DNA of 64,000 bases from Chitinophaga sp. YR627. Its GTDB lineage: Bacteria; Bacteroidota; Bacteroidia; Chitinophagales; Chitinophagaceae. Under the pieces are notes generated by a model. It made no database searches. It was not told where the DNA came from and saw only the letters and a program-made list of their open reading frames with translations. The position numbers and the translations under genes were made by a program. Positions 8,733 through 15,869 of this stretch are shown here, piece after piece. Each line of letters opens with the position of its first letter. Positions within the stretch are counted from its first letter, which is position 1. The DNA lies in contig NZ_FOUX01000005.1 in NCBI RefSeq assembly GCF_900114995.1, positions 620,001 through 684,000 on the forward strand, written 5' to 3'.

Positions 8733-9149
8733 ATGAAGAAAATTCTGGTGCTCTGTACCGGCAACAGCTGCCGTAGTCAGTTAGCGGAAGGCTATCTGAG
8801 ACATTTTGCAAAAAACAAAGCAGCAATCTATAGTGCCGGTGTGGAAACACATGGCGTCAATCCCCGTGCTATCGCTACGATGCAGGAAGACGGGATAGAT
8901 ATTTCGGGGCATACTTCGAATAACATGGACGAATACAGGGACATTGATTTTGACTATGTGATAACCGTCTGTGATAATGCAAAGGAACGGTGTCCTTATT
9001 TCCCGGCTAAAGCGCTCAGGCTTCATCATAACTTCCCGGACCCGGCAAAAGCTACCGGTAGCGAAGAAGCCATTATGGAGCAATTCAGACAGGTACGCGA
9101 ACAAATAAAGCAATATTGCAGTGATTTCATTCAGCAACATATTTCCTGA
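8733..9149 (+). CDS. arsC: Arsenate reductase, low-molecular-weight phosphatase fold (thioredoxin-coupled type)
   Basis: 138-aa protein with the P-loop LCTGNSCRSQ (nucleophile Cys8, CX5R-like loop ending at Arg14). A redox pair Cys80 and Cys87 in VITVCDNAKERCPYF matches the triple-cysteine relay of the Staphylococcus-type enzyme, which passes disulfide from the active site to thioredoxin. It reduces arsenate to arsenite, which the following transporter exports. It sits between arsM and the ACR3 gene, only 2 nt from the latter. Confidence 0.95.
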   Translation: MKKILVLCTGNSCRSQLAEGYLRHFAKNKAAIYSAGVETHGVNPRAIATMQEDGIDISGHTSNNMDEYRDIDFDYVITVCDNAKERCPYFPAKALRLHHNFPDPAKATGSEEAIMEQFRQVREQIKQYCSDFIQQHIS

Positions 9150-9151
9150 TC

Positions 9152-10222
9152 ATGTCTGCAAATAATTGTTATCCTGTGTATGAGAGAAAGCGGCTTGGTT
9201 TCACGGACCGCTTTCTTACTTTATGGATCTTCCTGGCCATGGGCATAGGTGTAGGTATAGGCTATTTTATTCCCGGAACAGACACATTTATACATTCTTT
9301 CTCTTCAGGGACCACCAATATTCCTTTGGCGGCAGGACTTATCCTGATGATGTATCCACCGCTTGCCAAAGTAAAATATGAGCAGATAGGAAAAGTGTTT
9401 GGGAATATCAGGATACTGGGCGTTTCGCTGTTACTCAACTGGGTGGTAGGCCCGATATTAATGTTTACACTGGCGCTCTTATTCCTGCATAATTATCCGG
9501 AGTATATGACGGGGCTCATCCTGATTGGGCTGGCGCGTTGTATTGCCATGGTCATTGTATGGAATGAGCTTGCGGATGGAAGCCGGGAATATGCCGCGGG
9601 GCTTGTTGCCCTGAACAGTATTTTCCAAATATTACTATACAGTGTATATGCCTATTTATTTCTGACTATATTACCGCCCCTATTCGGATATCAGGGGTTG
9701 GCGGTCCACATCACTATCGGACAGATAGCGGAGAGTGTAGCTATTTATCTGGGTATTCCCTTTGCAGCTGGTATTATCAGCAGATACCTGCTTTTACAGT
9801 TAAAAGGAGAAGCGTGGTATCAAGACCAATTTATACCGGCGATCTCCCCCATTACCCTGATTGCCTTACTTTTTACCATCATCGTGATGTTCAGTCTTAA
9901 AGGCGCACTGATTGTACAGATACCTGGCGATGTAGTACGTATTGCAATCCCACTGACCATCTATTTTGCTATCATGTTCCTGGTCAGCTTTTTTGCCGGA
10001 AAATTCATGGGGGCTGATTATTCAGAAAATGCGGCCATCTCATTCACAGCAACAGGGAATAACTTTGAGTTAGCGATAGCGGTTGCTATTGGTGTATTTG
10101 GTATCCATTCAGGACAGGCGTTTGCCGGTGTAATCGGTCCGCTGGTAGAGGTACCCGCATTGATCGCACTTGTGAATGTTGCATTCAGACTACGAAAGAG
10201 GTATTATCCGGGCTATTTGTGA
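9152..10222 (+). CDS. arsB: ACR3-family arsenite efflux permease
   Basis: 356-aa inner-membrane protein with about ten hydrophobic segments. The ACR3 signature with the essential TM4 cysteine is present in GLARCIAMVIVWNELADGS (Cys near residue 130), and the conserved AISFTATGNNFELAIAVAIGVFG stretch is near residue 295. It exports As(III) using the proton-motive force; no ArsA ATPase is encoded nearby, as usual for ACR3. Last gene of the ars operon, followed by a terminator. Confidence 0.95.
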   Translation: MSANNCYPVYERKRLGFTDRFLTLWIFLAMGIGVGIGYFIPGTDTFIHSFSSGTTNIPLAAGLILMMYPPLAKVKYEQIGKVFGNIRILGVSLLLNWVVGPILMFTLALLFLHNYPEYMTGLILIGLARCIAMVIVWNELADGSREYAAGLVALNSIFQILLYSVYAYLFLTILPPLFGYQGLAVHITIGQIAESVAIYLGIPFAAGIISRYLLLQLKGEAWYQDQFIPAISPITLIALLFTIIVMFSLKGALIVQIPGDVVRIAIPLTIYFAIMFLVSFFAGKFMGADYSENAAISFTATGNNFELAIAVAIGVFGIHSGQAFAGVIGPLVEVPALIALVNVAFRLRKRYYPGYL

Positions 10223-10252
10223 AAGACGTTTCAGATAAGAAAATAATGACAA

Positions 10253-10282
10253 AAGGAGAGCTACACGGCTCTCCTTCGTTTT
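10253..10282. terminator. Bidirectional hairpin terminator between ars operon and convergent gene
   Basis: AAGGAGAGC and GCTCTCCTT form a 9-bp perfect stem around TACACG at 10253-10276, followed on the plus strand by CGTTTTA. On the minus strand the run is CTTTTGTC. It overlaps the stop codon of the convergent DUF6010-like gene. Confidence 0.7.
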
Positions 10283-10674
10283 AGTACTTCGAAGATTGAC
10301 GGCGCTCCGAAATACAACCAGATAGCCAATACAGGGTCACAGATAGCGCAACCCAGTGAAGAAGTCGGCGCCATAGGAATAATCGGCTGTCCATACAGGT
10401 GATGGAGAATGTCATATATGGTATGCACTATCCAACCGGCAGCCAGGAACTTATAGTTTTTGAGTCCTTTAAAAGCGAGATAGCCCATGATAATCCCCAA
10501 CGGGAATTCATAAAATCCTAATCCCCCACTCCAGTATACAGCGCCTGCGCCGGCAATAGCCAACGCATTTATAATTTGTCTGTTGGGCTCTTTCACCAGC
10601 GACATAATGCTGATGCAGAGCAATGCAATGCTGACTGGCCCGATAGCCGTTGTGAGTATCGATACGATGTTCAT
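10261..10674 (-). CDS. DUF6010-like small integral membrane protein
   Basis: 137-aa protein with about four hydrophobic helices. The conserved-looking loop is HHLYGQPIIPMAPTSSLGCAICDP (key residues His, Pro, Cys-x-x-Cys), which I associate with family DUF6010; function unknown. The HH-plus-CAIC arrangement could bind a metal, but that is speculation. Convergent with the ars operon, and not clearly in an operon with the methyltransferase at 10778 (about 100 nt away, same strand). Confidence 0.7.
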   Translation of the reverse strand: MNIVSILTTAIGPVSIALLCISIMSLVKEPNRQIINALAIAGAGAVYWSGGLGFYEFPLGIIMGYLAFKGLKNYKFLAAGWIVHTIYDILHHLYGQPIIPMAPTSSLGCAICDPVLAIWLYFGAPSIFEVLKRRRAV

Positions 10675-10777
10675 CCTGATATTGTTTTAACAGGACGAAG
10701 TTGACGATTGAGGAAAGATATTTTCAGGATAGATCGATCAATAATCAGGACGTTTCGATTATATCAGGATACAATCT

Positions 10778-11581
10778 TTATTTTACTACTTCAAATACCC
10801 AGGCCTGCGAGGTTGTTTTAAACGGAGCGTCTCCCAGTGTCCATGAAAACTCAGCAGCAACATCATCTTCTATCTGGCTTATCAGCGCAGGATCTGTCTG
10901 ACTCATCGCGGATAGTGCCGGAAGTCCCTGTATAAATCCTTTAGCAGCCAGTGCTGCATTTTCCAGCACTCCTGTTTGTTGTACCAGCGTAGCTGTAACG
11001 ACTGAAAATCCTGTCTGTTTTAACAAAGCTGTGGTTGTATGTTCTGCTGACAACGCGAATGGACCGGGATCTCTGAGCATTGGATTCTGACCAGTGTGAT
11101 GAGCGATGATCCTACCACATATATCCCACGCCGGATTATCTTTGATATCAGCCCATACAGTAAACACGAAACGACCACCCTTTTTAAGCACGCGATGGAT
11201 CTCGCTTAATGCCTTTTGTTTATCAGGTACCAGCATGAGTCCGAACTGACAGACGATCAGATCATAGCTATTTTCTGCATAAGGAATGGCTGTCATATCA
11301 ACTTCTTCCCATGAAACATCAGTGCTGTTGACCCTTTCCTTTGCAATAGCTAACATGTCTTCCTGCAGATCCGTACCAGTCAGTTGCGTCCCTGTTGGCA
11401 TGTGCTGCACAATTTGTTGTGTCATGCTACCCGTGCCACTGGCAAGTTCTAATATCTTTTGCACATTGTTATAGTTGATCCGCTGGGCCAGGTCTACTGA
11501 AAAGTGATCAAACAACAGTGGGGTGAGTATATCCTGATAGTGCCTGGGAATACTTCCGTTAAAGGAAATTGGCTTACTCAT
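10778..11581 (-). CDS. Class I SAM-dependent methyltransferase (UbiE/Methyltransf_11 type)
   Basis: 267-aa protein. Motif I is ILELASGTGSMTQQIV (about residues 40-55), the acidic strand TGTDLQEDMLAIA follows, and the post-motif block DLIVCQFGLMLVPDKQKALSEIHRVLKKGGRFVFTVW is typical of ubiquinone/sterol-type methyltransferases. Substrate unknown. It lies 66 nt downstream of the SDR gene on the same strand and is probably in that transcription unit, so the HxlR regulator likely controls both. Confidence 0.88.
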   Translation of the reverse strand: MSKPISFNGSIPRHYQDILTPLLFDHFSVDLAQRINYNNVQKILELASGTGSMTQQIVQHMPTGTQLTGTDLQEDMLAIAKERVNSTDVSWEEVDMTAIPYAENSYDLIVCQFGLMLVPDKQKALSEIHRVLKKGGRFVFTVWADIKDNPAWDICGRIIAHHTGQNPMLRDPGPFALSAEHTTTALLKQTGFSVVTATLVQQTGVLENAALAAKGFIQGLPALSAMSQTDPALISQIEDDVAAEFSWTLGDAPFKTTSQAWVFEVVK

Positions 11582-11647
11582 ATCTTCGGTTTTTAATGAT
11601 ATAAAACCTCCCGGGAAAGTCTCCCGGGAAGTGTGGAGACAGGGAGG

Positions 11648-12406
11648 TTATGCTTTCCCCTGGGGTTGATTCAATGCGGATACAGCATTTTCAGAACCAG
11701 CAAAGAATGCCTGGTAGAACTGGTCGGCTTTACCTATGCGGATTTCGAAAGTATCGTTTTTAAGACCTTGTAATAATGCCTCTGCCACTTCTTCTGCAGG
11801 GATACCATTGGTAGCGCTGCCAATCGCTCTTGAGAACTCGGTATTCACTAATGGCGGTACCAGGTCAAACACTTTAATGCCGGTTCCTTTTGTTTCAAAT
11901 GTGAAACGTAATGCCTGTGTATATGCACGCAATGCTGCTTTACTAGCCGAATGCGTAGGCATATGAATGCTTGGGGTTAAGCCGATGATGGCATTCACAT
12001 TAACGATAGCAGCATCCTGTTGTTTTTCAAGCACTGGCAGCAGCTTTTCTGTAAGATGAACAACTGCCAGATAGTTAGTCGCTACTTCGTCTTTCGCTTT
12101 CTCATATGCACCTGCGTTCACACCCATCTGATAAACATTGGTAGTGGCTGCGTTGTTTACAAGTATATCTAAACCAGGGTGAGTTGATTTGATATAAGTT
12201 ACCAGACGGTCCAGATCCTGTTCATTAGCGACATCTGCCGCGAAATAGTCTGTATTTTTCAAACTGGCAGCAGCTTCTTTCAGTTTCGCTTCATTCCTGC
12301 CTGTGATGATCACTTTGTTACCATTTTCGCTGAATAATTTTGCGATCTGAAATCCGATACCTGATGCTCCGCCGGTAACCAGCAGTGTTTTACCTGTAGT
12401 GTTCAT
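11648..12406 (-). CDS. Short-chain dehydrogenase/reductase (DltE-like) with Tyr-to-His change in the active site
   Basis: 252-aa SDR. TGGASGIGFQIAKLF is the NAD(P)-binding loop (residues 11-20) and NNAAT the NNAG-like motif. The usual catalytic YxxxK appears as HSASK: the position normally held by Tyr is His (codon CAT where one base change gives TAT), while Lys is kept. Close DltE-like proteins normally read YSASK. The enzyme may be impaired or use altered chemistry. Divergent from the HxlR gene, whose operator copies lie in the shared intergenic region. Confidence 0.88.
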   Translation of the reverse strand: MNTTGKTLLVTGGASGIGFQIAKLFSENGNKVIITGRNEAKLKEAAASLKNTDYFAADVANEQDLDRLVTYIKSTHPGLDILVNNAATTNVYQMGVNAGAYEKAKDEVATNYLAVVHLTEKLLPVLEKQQDAAIVNVNAIIGLTPSIHMPTHSASKAALRAYTQALRFTFETKGTGIKVFDLVPPLVNTEFSRAIGSATNGIPAEEVAEALLQGLKNDTFEIRIGKADQFYQAFFAGSENAVSALNQPQGKA

Positions 12407-12469
12407 TGTTTTTGTTTTTATGTATTAAGAATGTTGTTTAATAAGTCAGTATACGACACGACCTGTCAT

Positions 12470-12485
12470 TATACCAATCGGTATA
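12470..12485. promoter_or_regulatory. 16-bp palindrome, repressor-operator-like
   Basis: TATACC AATC GGTATA is an uninterrupted 6-bp inverted repeat with a 4-nt spacer, 64 bp before the SDR start. The form resembles TetR-type operators, but no TetR gene is in the window, so the binder is unknown. Confidence 0.5.
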
Positions 12486-12584
12486 TTTTAAGTCAAAAAA
12501 TTAACCCATAGCATGGGCCGGACACCTACTTATGTAGTGATCAATTGTTTTTGTTTCTCTTAAAAGTTAGACTTCCTTAAAGCG

Positions 12585-12635
12585 ATTGCAAATTGCAACT
12601 GCTTGCAAATATACATCAGTCTTTCAAATAACAAA
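12585..12635 (-). promoter_or_regulatory. HxlR operator copy 1 over the minus-strand promoter
   Basis: Read on the minus strand: TTTG (12635-12632), 18 nt, then TATATTTG (12613-12606) as -33/-7 elements. The -7 box runs straight into TTGCAA-GCAG-TTGCAA and a further TTGCAA half-site. The 17-bp core TTGCAACTGCTTGCAAA (plus strand, 12593-12609) recurs at 12714-12730. Confidence 0.65.
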
Positions 12636-12686
12636 AAAAATCTTACGCCATTGAAAATGAACAGCTATAGTTGTTAAGATGCAGAA

Positions 12687-12736
12687 ATTGCGAAACGGGA
12701 GATGTTTGTATATTTGCAACTGCTTGTAAATTGCAA
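12687..12736 (+). promoter_or_regulatory. HxlR operator copy 2 over the plus-strand promoter
   Basis: ATTG (12687-12690), 18 nt, TATATTTG (12709-12716) give a candidate promoter for the HxlR gene. Its -7 box overlaps TTGCAACTGCTTGTAAA at 12714-12730, followed by another TTGCAA at 12731-12736. Relative to transcription, the layout mirrors copy 1. Confidence 0.65.
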
Positions 12737-12790
12737 CTACATTATCAAGAGGTTTGGCTTTATAAGCCAAGAAAAATAAGAATAGCAAAA

Positions 12791-13225
12791 ATGGAACCGC
12801 ATAGATCATTTTGTCCGGTAAACCTCATGGTGGAGGTTGTAGGCGATAAGTGGAGCTTATTAGTCCTAAGAGACATGATATTTTACAATAGACGTCACTT
12901 TAATGAATTACTCCGTTTGTCAGAAGAGAAAATTGCCTCAAACATTTTAAGGGACAGGCTGGCCATGCTGGAGAAAGAAGGGATGGTCACCAAAGCAAAA
13001 GCACCCGAAGAAACGCATAAGCAAAAGGTAACTTATAGCCTTACAGAAAAGAGCATCGATCTGTTGCCTATAATAATGGAAATTATCGCCTGGAGCGCTA
13101 AATATGAGCCGGTAGACAGGGAACGGTATAAGACAGCACTGGACTTGCGGGCAAGTGGTCCTGAGGGCCTTGCAGCTTTTCGCAGGAAGCTGTTACATGA
13201 ACATGTGGACGTGAATAAAGCTTAA
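12791..13225 (+). CDS. HxlR-family winged-helix transcriptional regulator
   Basis: 144-aa regulator starting MEPHRSFCPVNLMVEVVGDKW. The conserved Cys in FCPVN (residue 8), GDKWSLLVLRDM, the recognition region FNELLRLSEEKIASNILRDRLAMLEKEGMV and the wing with TYSLTEKS are characteristic. Members often sense electrophiles or oxidants through that Cys and control a divergent oxidoreductase. I use the ATG at 12791 because the longer frame reads through the operator and has no domain content. Likely targets are its own gene and the SDR-methyltransferase unit. Confidence 0.93.
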   Translation: MEPHRSFCPVNLMVEVVGDKWSLLVLRDMIFYNRRHFNELLRLSEEKIASNILRDRLAMLEKEGMVTKAKAPEETHKQKVTYSLTEKSIDLLPIIMEIIAWSAKYEPVDRERYKTALDLRASGPEGLAAFRRKLLHEHVDVNKA

Positions 13226-13323
13226 GTTGATCATACACGGAGAAATGTTGCACCATTTCTCCTTCTGCAATGGGATCGCTTTACAATTGCTTATCTTGCT
13301 ATAGTACATAACCATAGTACATT

Positions 13324-13605
13324 TTACTCGAATCCCTCTGAAAAGAACTCTTTCGGACTAATTCCTAATCCATCGATAATTTTCAGCAGTGTTCTCATTC
13401 TGATATCATCAAATGCCCCTGACTCGTACTTTGACATACCAGCGCGGGAAATTTCAATATCATAAGCGAATAACTCATAAGAGCTAAATCCCTGCTGTTT
13501 ACGCAAAGCTTTAATTCTTTTGCTTAATTTCTCTATGAAATCGTCATGATCAAAATGCCCTAACGTAGCCTTCTTTCGTTCCTCTCTGCGTTTATTTTTA
13601 GCCAT
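13324..13605 (-). CDS. XRE-family helix-turn-helix repressor
   Basis: 93-aa Cro/C1-type DNA-binding protein. A basic N-terminus (KNKRREERKK) precedes an HTH of about residues 28-88: IKALRKQQGFSSYELFAYDIEISRAGMSKYESG is helices 1-3, and LLKIIDGLGISPKEFF the helix 4-5 end. No toxin partner is adjacent. It is divergent from a candidate promoter at 13703, and a perfect 16-bp palindrome lies between them, the likely operator. Confidence 0.85.
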   Translation of the reverse strand: MAKNKRREERKKATLGHFDHDDFIEKLSKRIKALRKQQGFSSYELFAYDIEISRAGMSKYESGAFDDIRMRTLLKIIDGLGISPKEFFSEGFE

Positions 13606-13667
13606 TCTGCAATTAATATAATATCCATATTTTAAATAACCCTATTTATTAAGGTATAAATAAATAT

Positions 13668-13683
13668 GTCTATTATAATAGAC
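13668..13683. promoter_or_regulatory. Perfect 16-bp palindrome, likely XRE operator
   Basis: GTCTATTATAATAGAC is a perfect inverted repeat, 62 bp upstream of the XRE start and 19 bp before the rightward TATCTTTG -7 box. Placement over divergent promoters is typical of an autoregulated XRE repressor. Confidence 0.6.
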
Positions 13684-13702
13684 TATTTAGAATGTTTATA
13701 CT

Positions 13703-13710
13703 TATCTTTG
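13703..13710 (+). promoter_or_regulatory. Candidate -7 promoter element driving rightward transcription
   Basis: TATCTTTG matches the Bacteroidota TAnnTTTG box exactly; a -33 TTTG is not obvious. Transcription would begin about 13715-13720, just before the tRNA-like sequence. Confidence 0.45.
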
Positions 13711-13729
13711 CCATCCATCATGCACTTTG

Positions 13730-13800
13730 GGCGATAGCTCAGAGGATATACGCGTTTCCTGCATTTTAAGCCAGGAAATATGAATCATTCCTTTATTGCC
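13730..13800 (+). ncRNA. Candidate degenerate tRNA or tRNA-like RNA (71 nt)
   Basis: GGCGATA (13730-13736) pairs with TATTGCC (13794-13800) as a 7-bp acceptor-like stem with one G-U. The entry AGCTCAGAGGATA closely resembles the D-arm/A-box of bacterial tRNAs. In the middle TTTCCTG and CAGGAAA form a 7-bp anticodon-like arm around CATTTTAAGC, where a UUU (Lys) reading is possible. The T-arm is too short and lacks a TTCRA loop, so it is not a normal tRNA. It could be a tRNA remnant, a tRNA mimic in a 5' leader, or coincidence. Confidence 0.35.
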
Positions 13801-13826
13801 GGTATATACAAGAAAATCGGAGATCA

Positions 13827-13840
13827 GCGATGAAAATCGC
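13827..13840 (+). other. GAAA-tetraloop hairpin that can compete with the tRNA-like stem
   Basis: GCGAT-GAAA-ATCGC is a 5-bp stem with a GNRA loop. Its 3' arm extended (ATCGCCC, 13836-13842) is also the perfect complement of GGGCGAT at 13729-13735, the start of the tRNA-like element, so alternative folds are possible in one transcript. Confidence 0.4.
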
Positions 13841-13887
13841 CCCAAAAGGCATTAAAAAGACTAGACAAAAATTAAAGACCCAATGAT

Positions 13888-14172
13888 ATGCAAAACAATC
13901 AGGCAAAGTCCAAAACCAACCAATCATCGCTTAATGTACTCAATGATCTTCATGCAATAATGACACATCTCCCCATCGTACTCCGCGACAGGATCTGTGA
14001 AGAATGCAACTGGAGCATTCCCACCTATTATCGCAAATGCAGGGCGGGTGTAAAAGGAGAAAAAGCATACAGCAAAGCGGAGGAACAGATGATCGTGAAA
14101 GTTTATATGGAAACCCTAAAAGGAGCTTTTGATCATATAGACAAGTATAAGAATATCCAGCCGGCCAGTTAA
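13888..14172 (+). CDS. Hypothetical 94-aa protein
   Basis: I do not recognise the family. The protein has a polar N-terminus (MQNNQAKSKTNQ), then a helical core: LNDLHAIMTHLPIVLRDRICEECNWS, then IPTYYRKCRAG and SKAEEQMIVKVYMETL. The turn between CNWSIPTYYRK and the following basic segment resembles a small helix-turn-helix. Two cysteines (CEEC) are spaced CxxC. It follows the XRE-controlled leader and tRNA-like element, about 175 nt after the candidate promoter. Coding is supported by length, a clean ATG and compositional sense; function unknown. Confidence 0.6.
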   Translation: MQNNQAKSKTNQSSLNVLNDLHAIMTHLPIVLRDRICEECNWSIPTYYRKCRAGVKGEKAYSKAEEQMIVKVYMETLKGAFDHIDKYKNIQPAS

Positions 14173-14244
14173 AAACCAACGCGTTCTTTACTCTGTATCT
14201 GGCTCCCGCTTTTTTATTCACATTGCCAGATGCAGTGCCCTATT

Positions 14245-14280
14245 ACCCGTCCCCTGTTCCGGCAGCGGACGGGTGATCCT
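14245..14280 (+). terminator. Probable terminator after the 94-aa gene
   Basis: An 8-bp perfect stem (14245-14252 with 14267-14274) is continued inside by CTG/CAG after one mismatch, then GATCCTTTT. It is 73 nt past the stop codon. Confidence 0.5.
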
Positions 14281-14528
14281 TTTATAAAGGTGTAAACCTA
14301 TATCAGGCACATACCGCAAACAGACAGATAAGATCTGCCATACAGGAGAAACCCGAAACATACTTCATACACGAAGTACACATGCTTTATCCATGCTTTA
14401 TATACGGAGTATCTCACTACGTATGTGCAGTTTTGCACATCCCCCGCCATATAAACATACACTAACGATGATACCAATATTCCCCTTATTTAAAAACCTT
14501 ATCATACCTCTCCCAGCTGATAGATATT

Positions 14529-14550
14529 ATAGATAGACAGGTCTACCTAT
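14529..14550. promoter_or_regulatory. 22-bp palindromic operator before the MFS gene
   Basis: ATAGATAGAC-AG-GTCTACCTAT has 9 of 10 arm positions paired. It lies 18 bp upstream of TACTTTCG (14568-14575), a -7-like box one base from TAnnTTTG, so a bound repressor would cover the -33 region of the MFS promoter. Confidence 0.5.
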
Positions 14551-14627
14551 TACTCTCAATATTTATTTACTTTCGCGCCATCAAAGGGAAACGCAAAGAA
14601 CCAGTTGTATCAGTAAACTACGTTTAG

Positions 14628-15869
14628 ATGAATCAGGAGAAAACGAGATTACATTCCGGTATCATTCCTTTGATGGCTATTTCCGGAGGTGTTATGATAG
14701 CAAACATCTATTATAACCAGCCAATTCTTAAAGAGATCGGTGTTTCTGTTAACACCAGCGAGGCTGCTATAGGCAAAATCGCAATGCTTTCACAGCTGGG
14801 ATTTGGTCTCGGCATGTTTTTCCTGCTTCCGCTGGGTGACAAGCTAAAGCGCAAGAACCTTATTATCTTTCTTGCTGCATGCCTTGCGCTGACCCTGACA
14901 GGATTTACATTTGCCAGTACTCCTGCCCAGGTGTATGTCCTCAGCTTTTTCATTGGTCTGTTTTCCACGCCTGCGCAGATCATCTTACCCATGGCAGCTA
15001 CCTTAGACAGCACCAACCGCGGAAAAACGGTAGGCAGGGTCTTTAGTGGTATCCTGGTAGGCATTCTGGGCGCCAGGGTATTGAGCGGGTTAATATCCGA
15101 GTGGCTGGGGTGGCGGTATGTTTATGGCATTTCCGCAATGATGGTAAGCATTGTCGCTATTTTATTAAAGCTTTTTCTGCCGGATGTAGCACCTAAGTTT
15201 AAAGGCAACTACTTTAAACTACTACAATCCACCTTATCGCTTATCAGAGAGTACAGGCTTTTAAGACAGGCTGCCCTACTGGGCTCCCTTACATTTGGCG
15301 TCTTTTGTTCTTTCTGGACTACGCTCACATTCCACCTTGTATCTGCACCATTGCATTATTCACCGGGAACTATTGGCAGTTTTGGTCTCATCGCCATAGG
15401 CGGAGCGCTCGTTGCACCGTATTTTGGCAAACTGGCTGACAAGGGAAATATATACAAATCTTTGCTGATCACAGTCGGACTTGTTATTGGCAGTGTTATA
15501 CTGATCAAGATCTTCCCCTATTCTTTCGTGGCACTGATCGTCTGTATCTTTTTCCTGGACATTGGCGTACAGGCCACACAGATCACCAATTTCGCCCGGA
15601 TCTATAGTCTGCATGAACATGCACACAGCCGCTTAAACACCATTTACATGACCACCTATTTCATCGGTGCTGCCATAGGCACTTATTTTGGGCTGCTTTC
15701 ATGGAAGACCGGCGGATGGAGTCTGTCCACCTGGCAGATGTTACTATGGGGAACCGGCGCATTATCCGTAGTTATTATTTCAGAAAGGGTGAATGCGAAA
15801 CACCTTAAGCATTCAGCTGCAGCAGCCGAAAGCAGGGATTTTTCCCCGCCAAATGTCGTAAATTCATAA
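14628..15869 (+). CDS. MFS transporter (drug/sugar exporter type)
   Basis: 413-aa inner-membrane protein with about 12 hydrophobic segments. The N-terminal half reads as MFS_1: YYNQPILKEIG in the first periplasmic loop, then the loop-2/3 basic motif PLGDKLKRKNLIIF (motif A-like) and RGKTVGRVFSGILVGILGARVLSG. Related proteins export arabinose-like sugars or drugs; substrate cannot be assigned. Its stop codon overlaps the start of the AraC gene (TAATG), so the two are translationally coupled. Confidence 0.92.
   Translation: MNQEKTRLHSGIIPLMAISGGVMIANIYYNQPILKEIGVSVNTSEAAIGKIAMLSQLGFGLGMFFLLPLGDKLKRKNLIIFLAACLALTLTGFTFASTPAQVYVLSFFIGLFSTPAQIILPMAATLDSTNRGKTVGRVFSGILVGILGARVLSGLISEWLGWRYVYGISAMMVSIVAILLKLFLPDVAPKFKGNYFKLLQSTLSLIREYRLLRQAALLGSLTFGVFCSFWTTLTFHLVSAPLHYSPGTIGSFGLIAIGGALVAPYFGKLADKGNIYKSLLITVGLVIGSVILIKIFPYSFVALIVCIFFLDIGVQATQITNFARIYSLHEHAHSRLNTIYMTTYFIGAAIGTYFGLLSWKTGGWSLSTWQMLLWGTGALSVVIISERVNAKHLKHSAAAAESRDFSPPNVVNS

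Larger units (their letters stand above)
12407..12790. other. Divergent control region between SDR and HxlR genes
   Basis: No gene is supported in these 384 bases. They hold a TATACC-N4-GGTATA palindrome (12470-12485), two matching TTGCAA-rich operator arrays (12585-12613 and 12709-12736) and two outward-facing TATATTTG -7 boxes. Confidence 0.7.
14173..14627. other. Intergenic region with several hairpins
   Basis: No gene is supported in these 455 bases. Seen: hairpin 14245-14274 (ACCCGTCC/GGACGGGT, followed by GATCCTTTT, a possible terminator for the 94-aa gene), a 7-bp perfect hairpin ATGTGCA-GTTT-TGCACAT at 14423-14440, a TACTTC-N6-GAAGTA repeat near 14360, a 22-bp palindrome at 14529 and a promoter-like box at 14568. 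Confidence 0.6.

Noticed and set aside
12671..12790. Longer N-terminus of the HxlR protein
   Set aside because: The extension reads through the operator and promoter; the ATG at 12791 gives the normal family length.
13730..13800. Functional tRNA-Lys
   Set aside because: The T-arm is too short and lacks the TTCRA loop, and the D-stem does not close, so I list it only as a candidate tRNA-like element.
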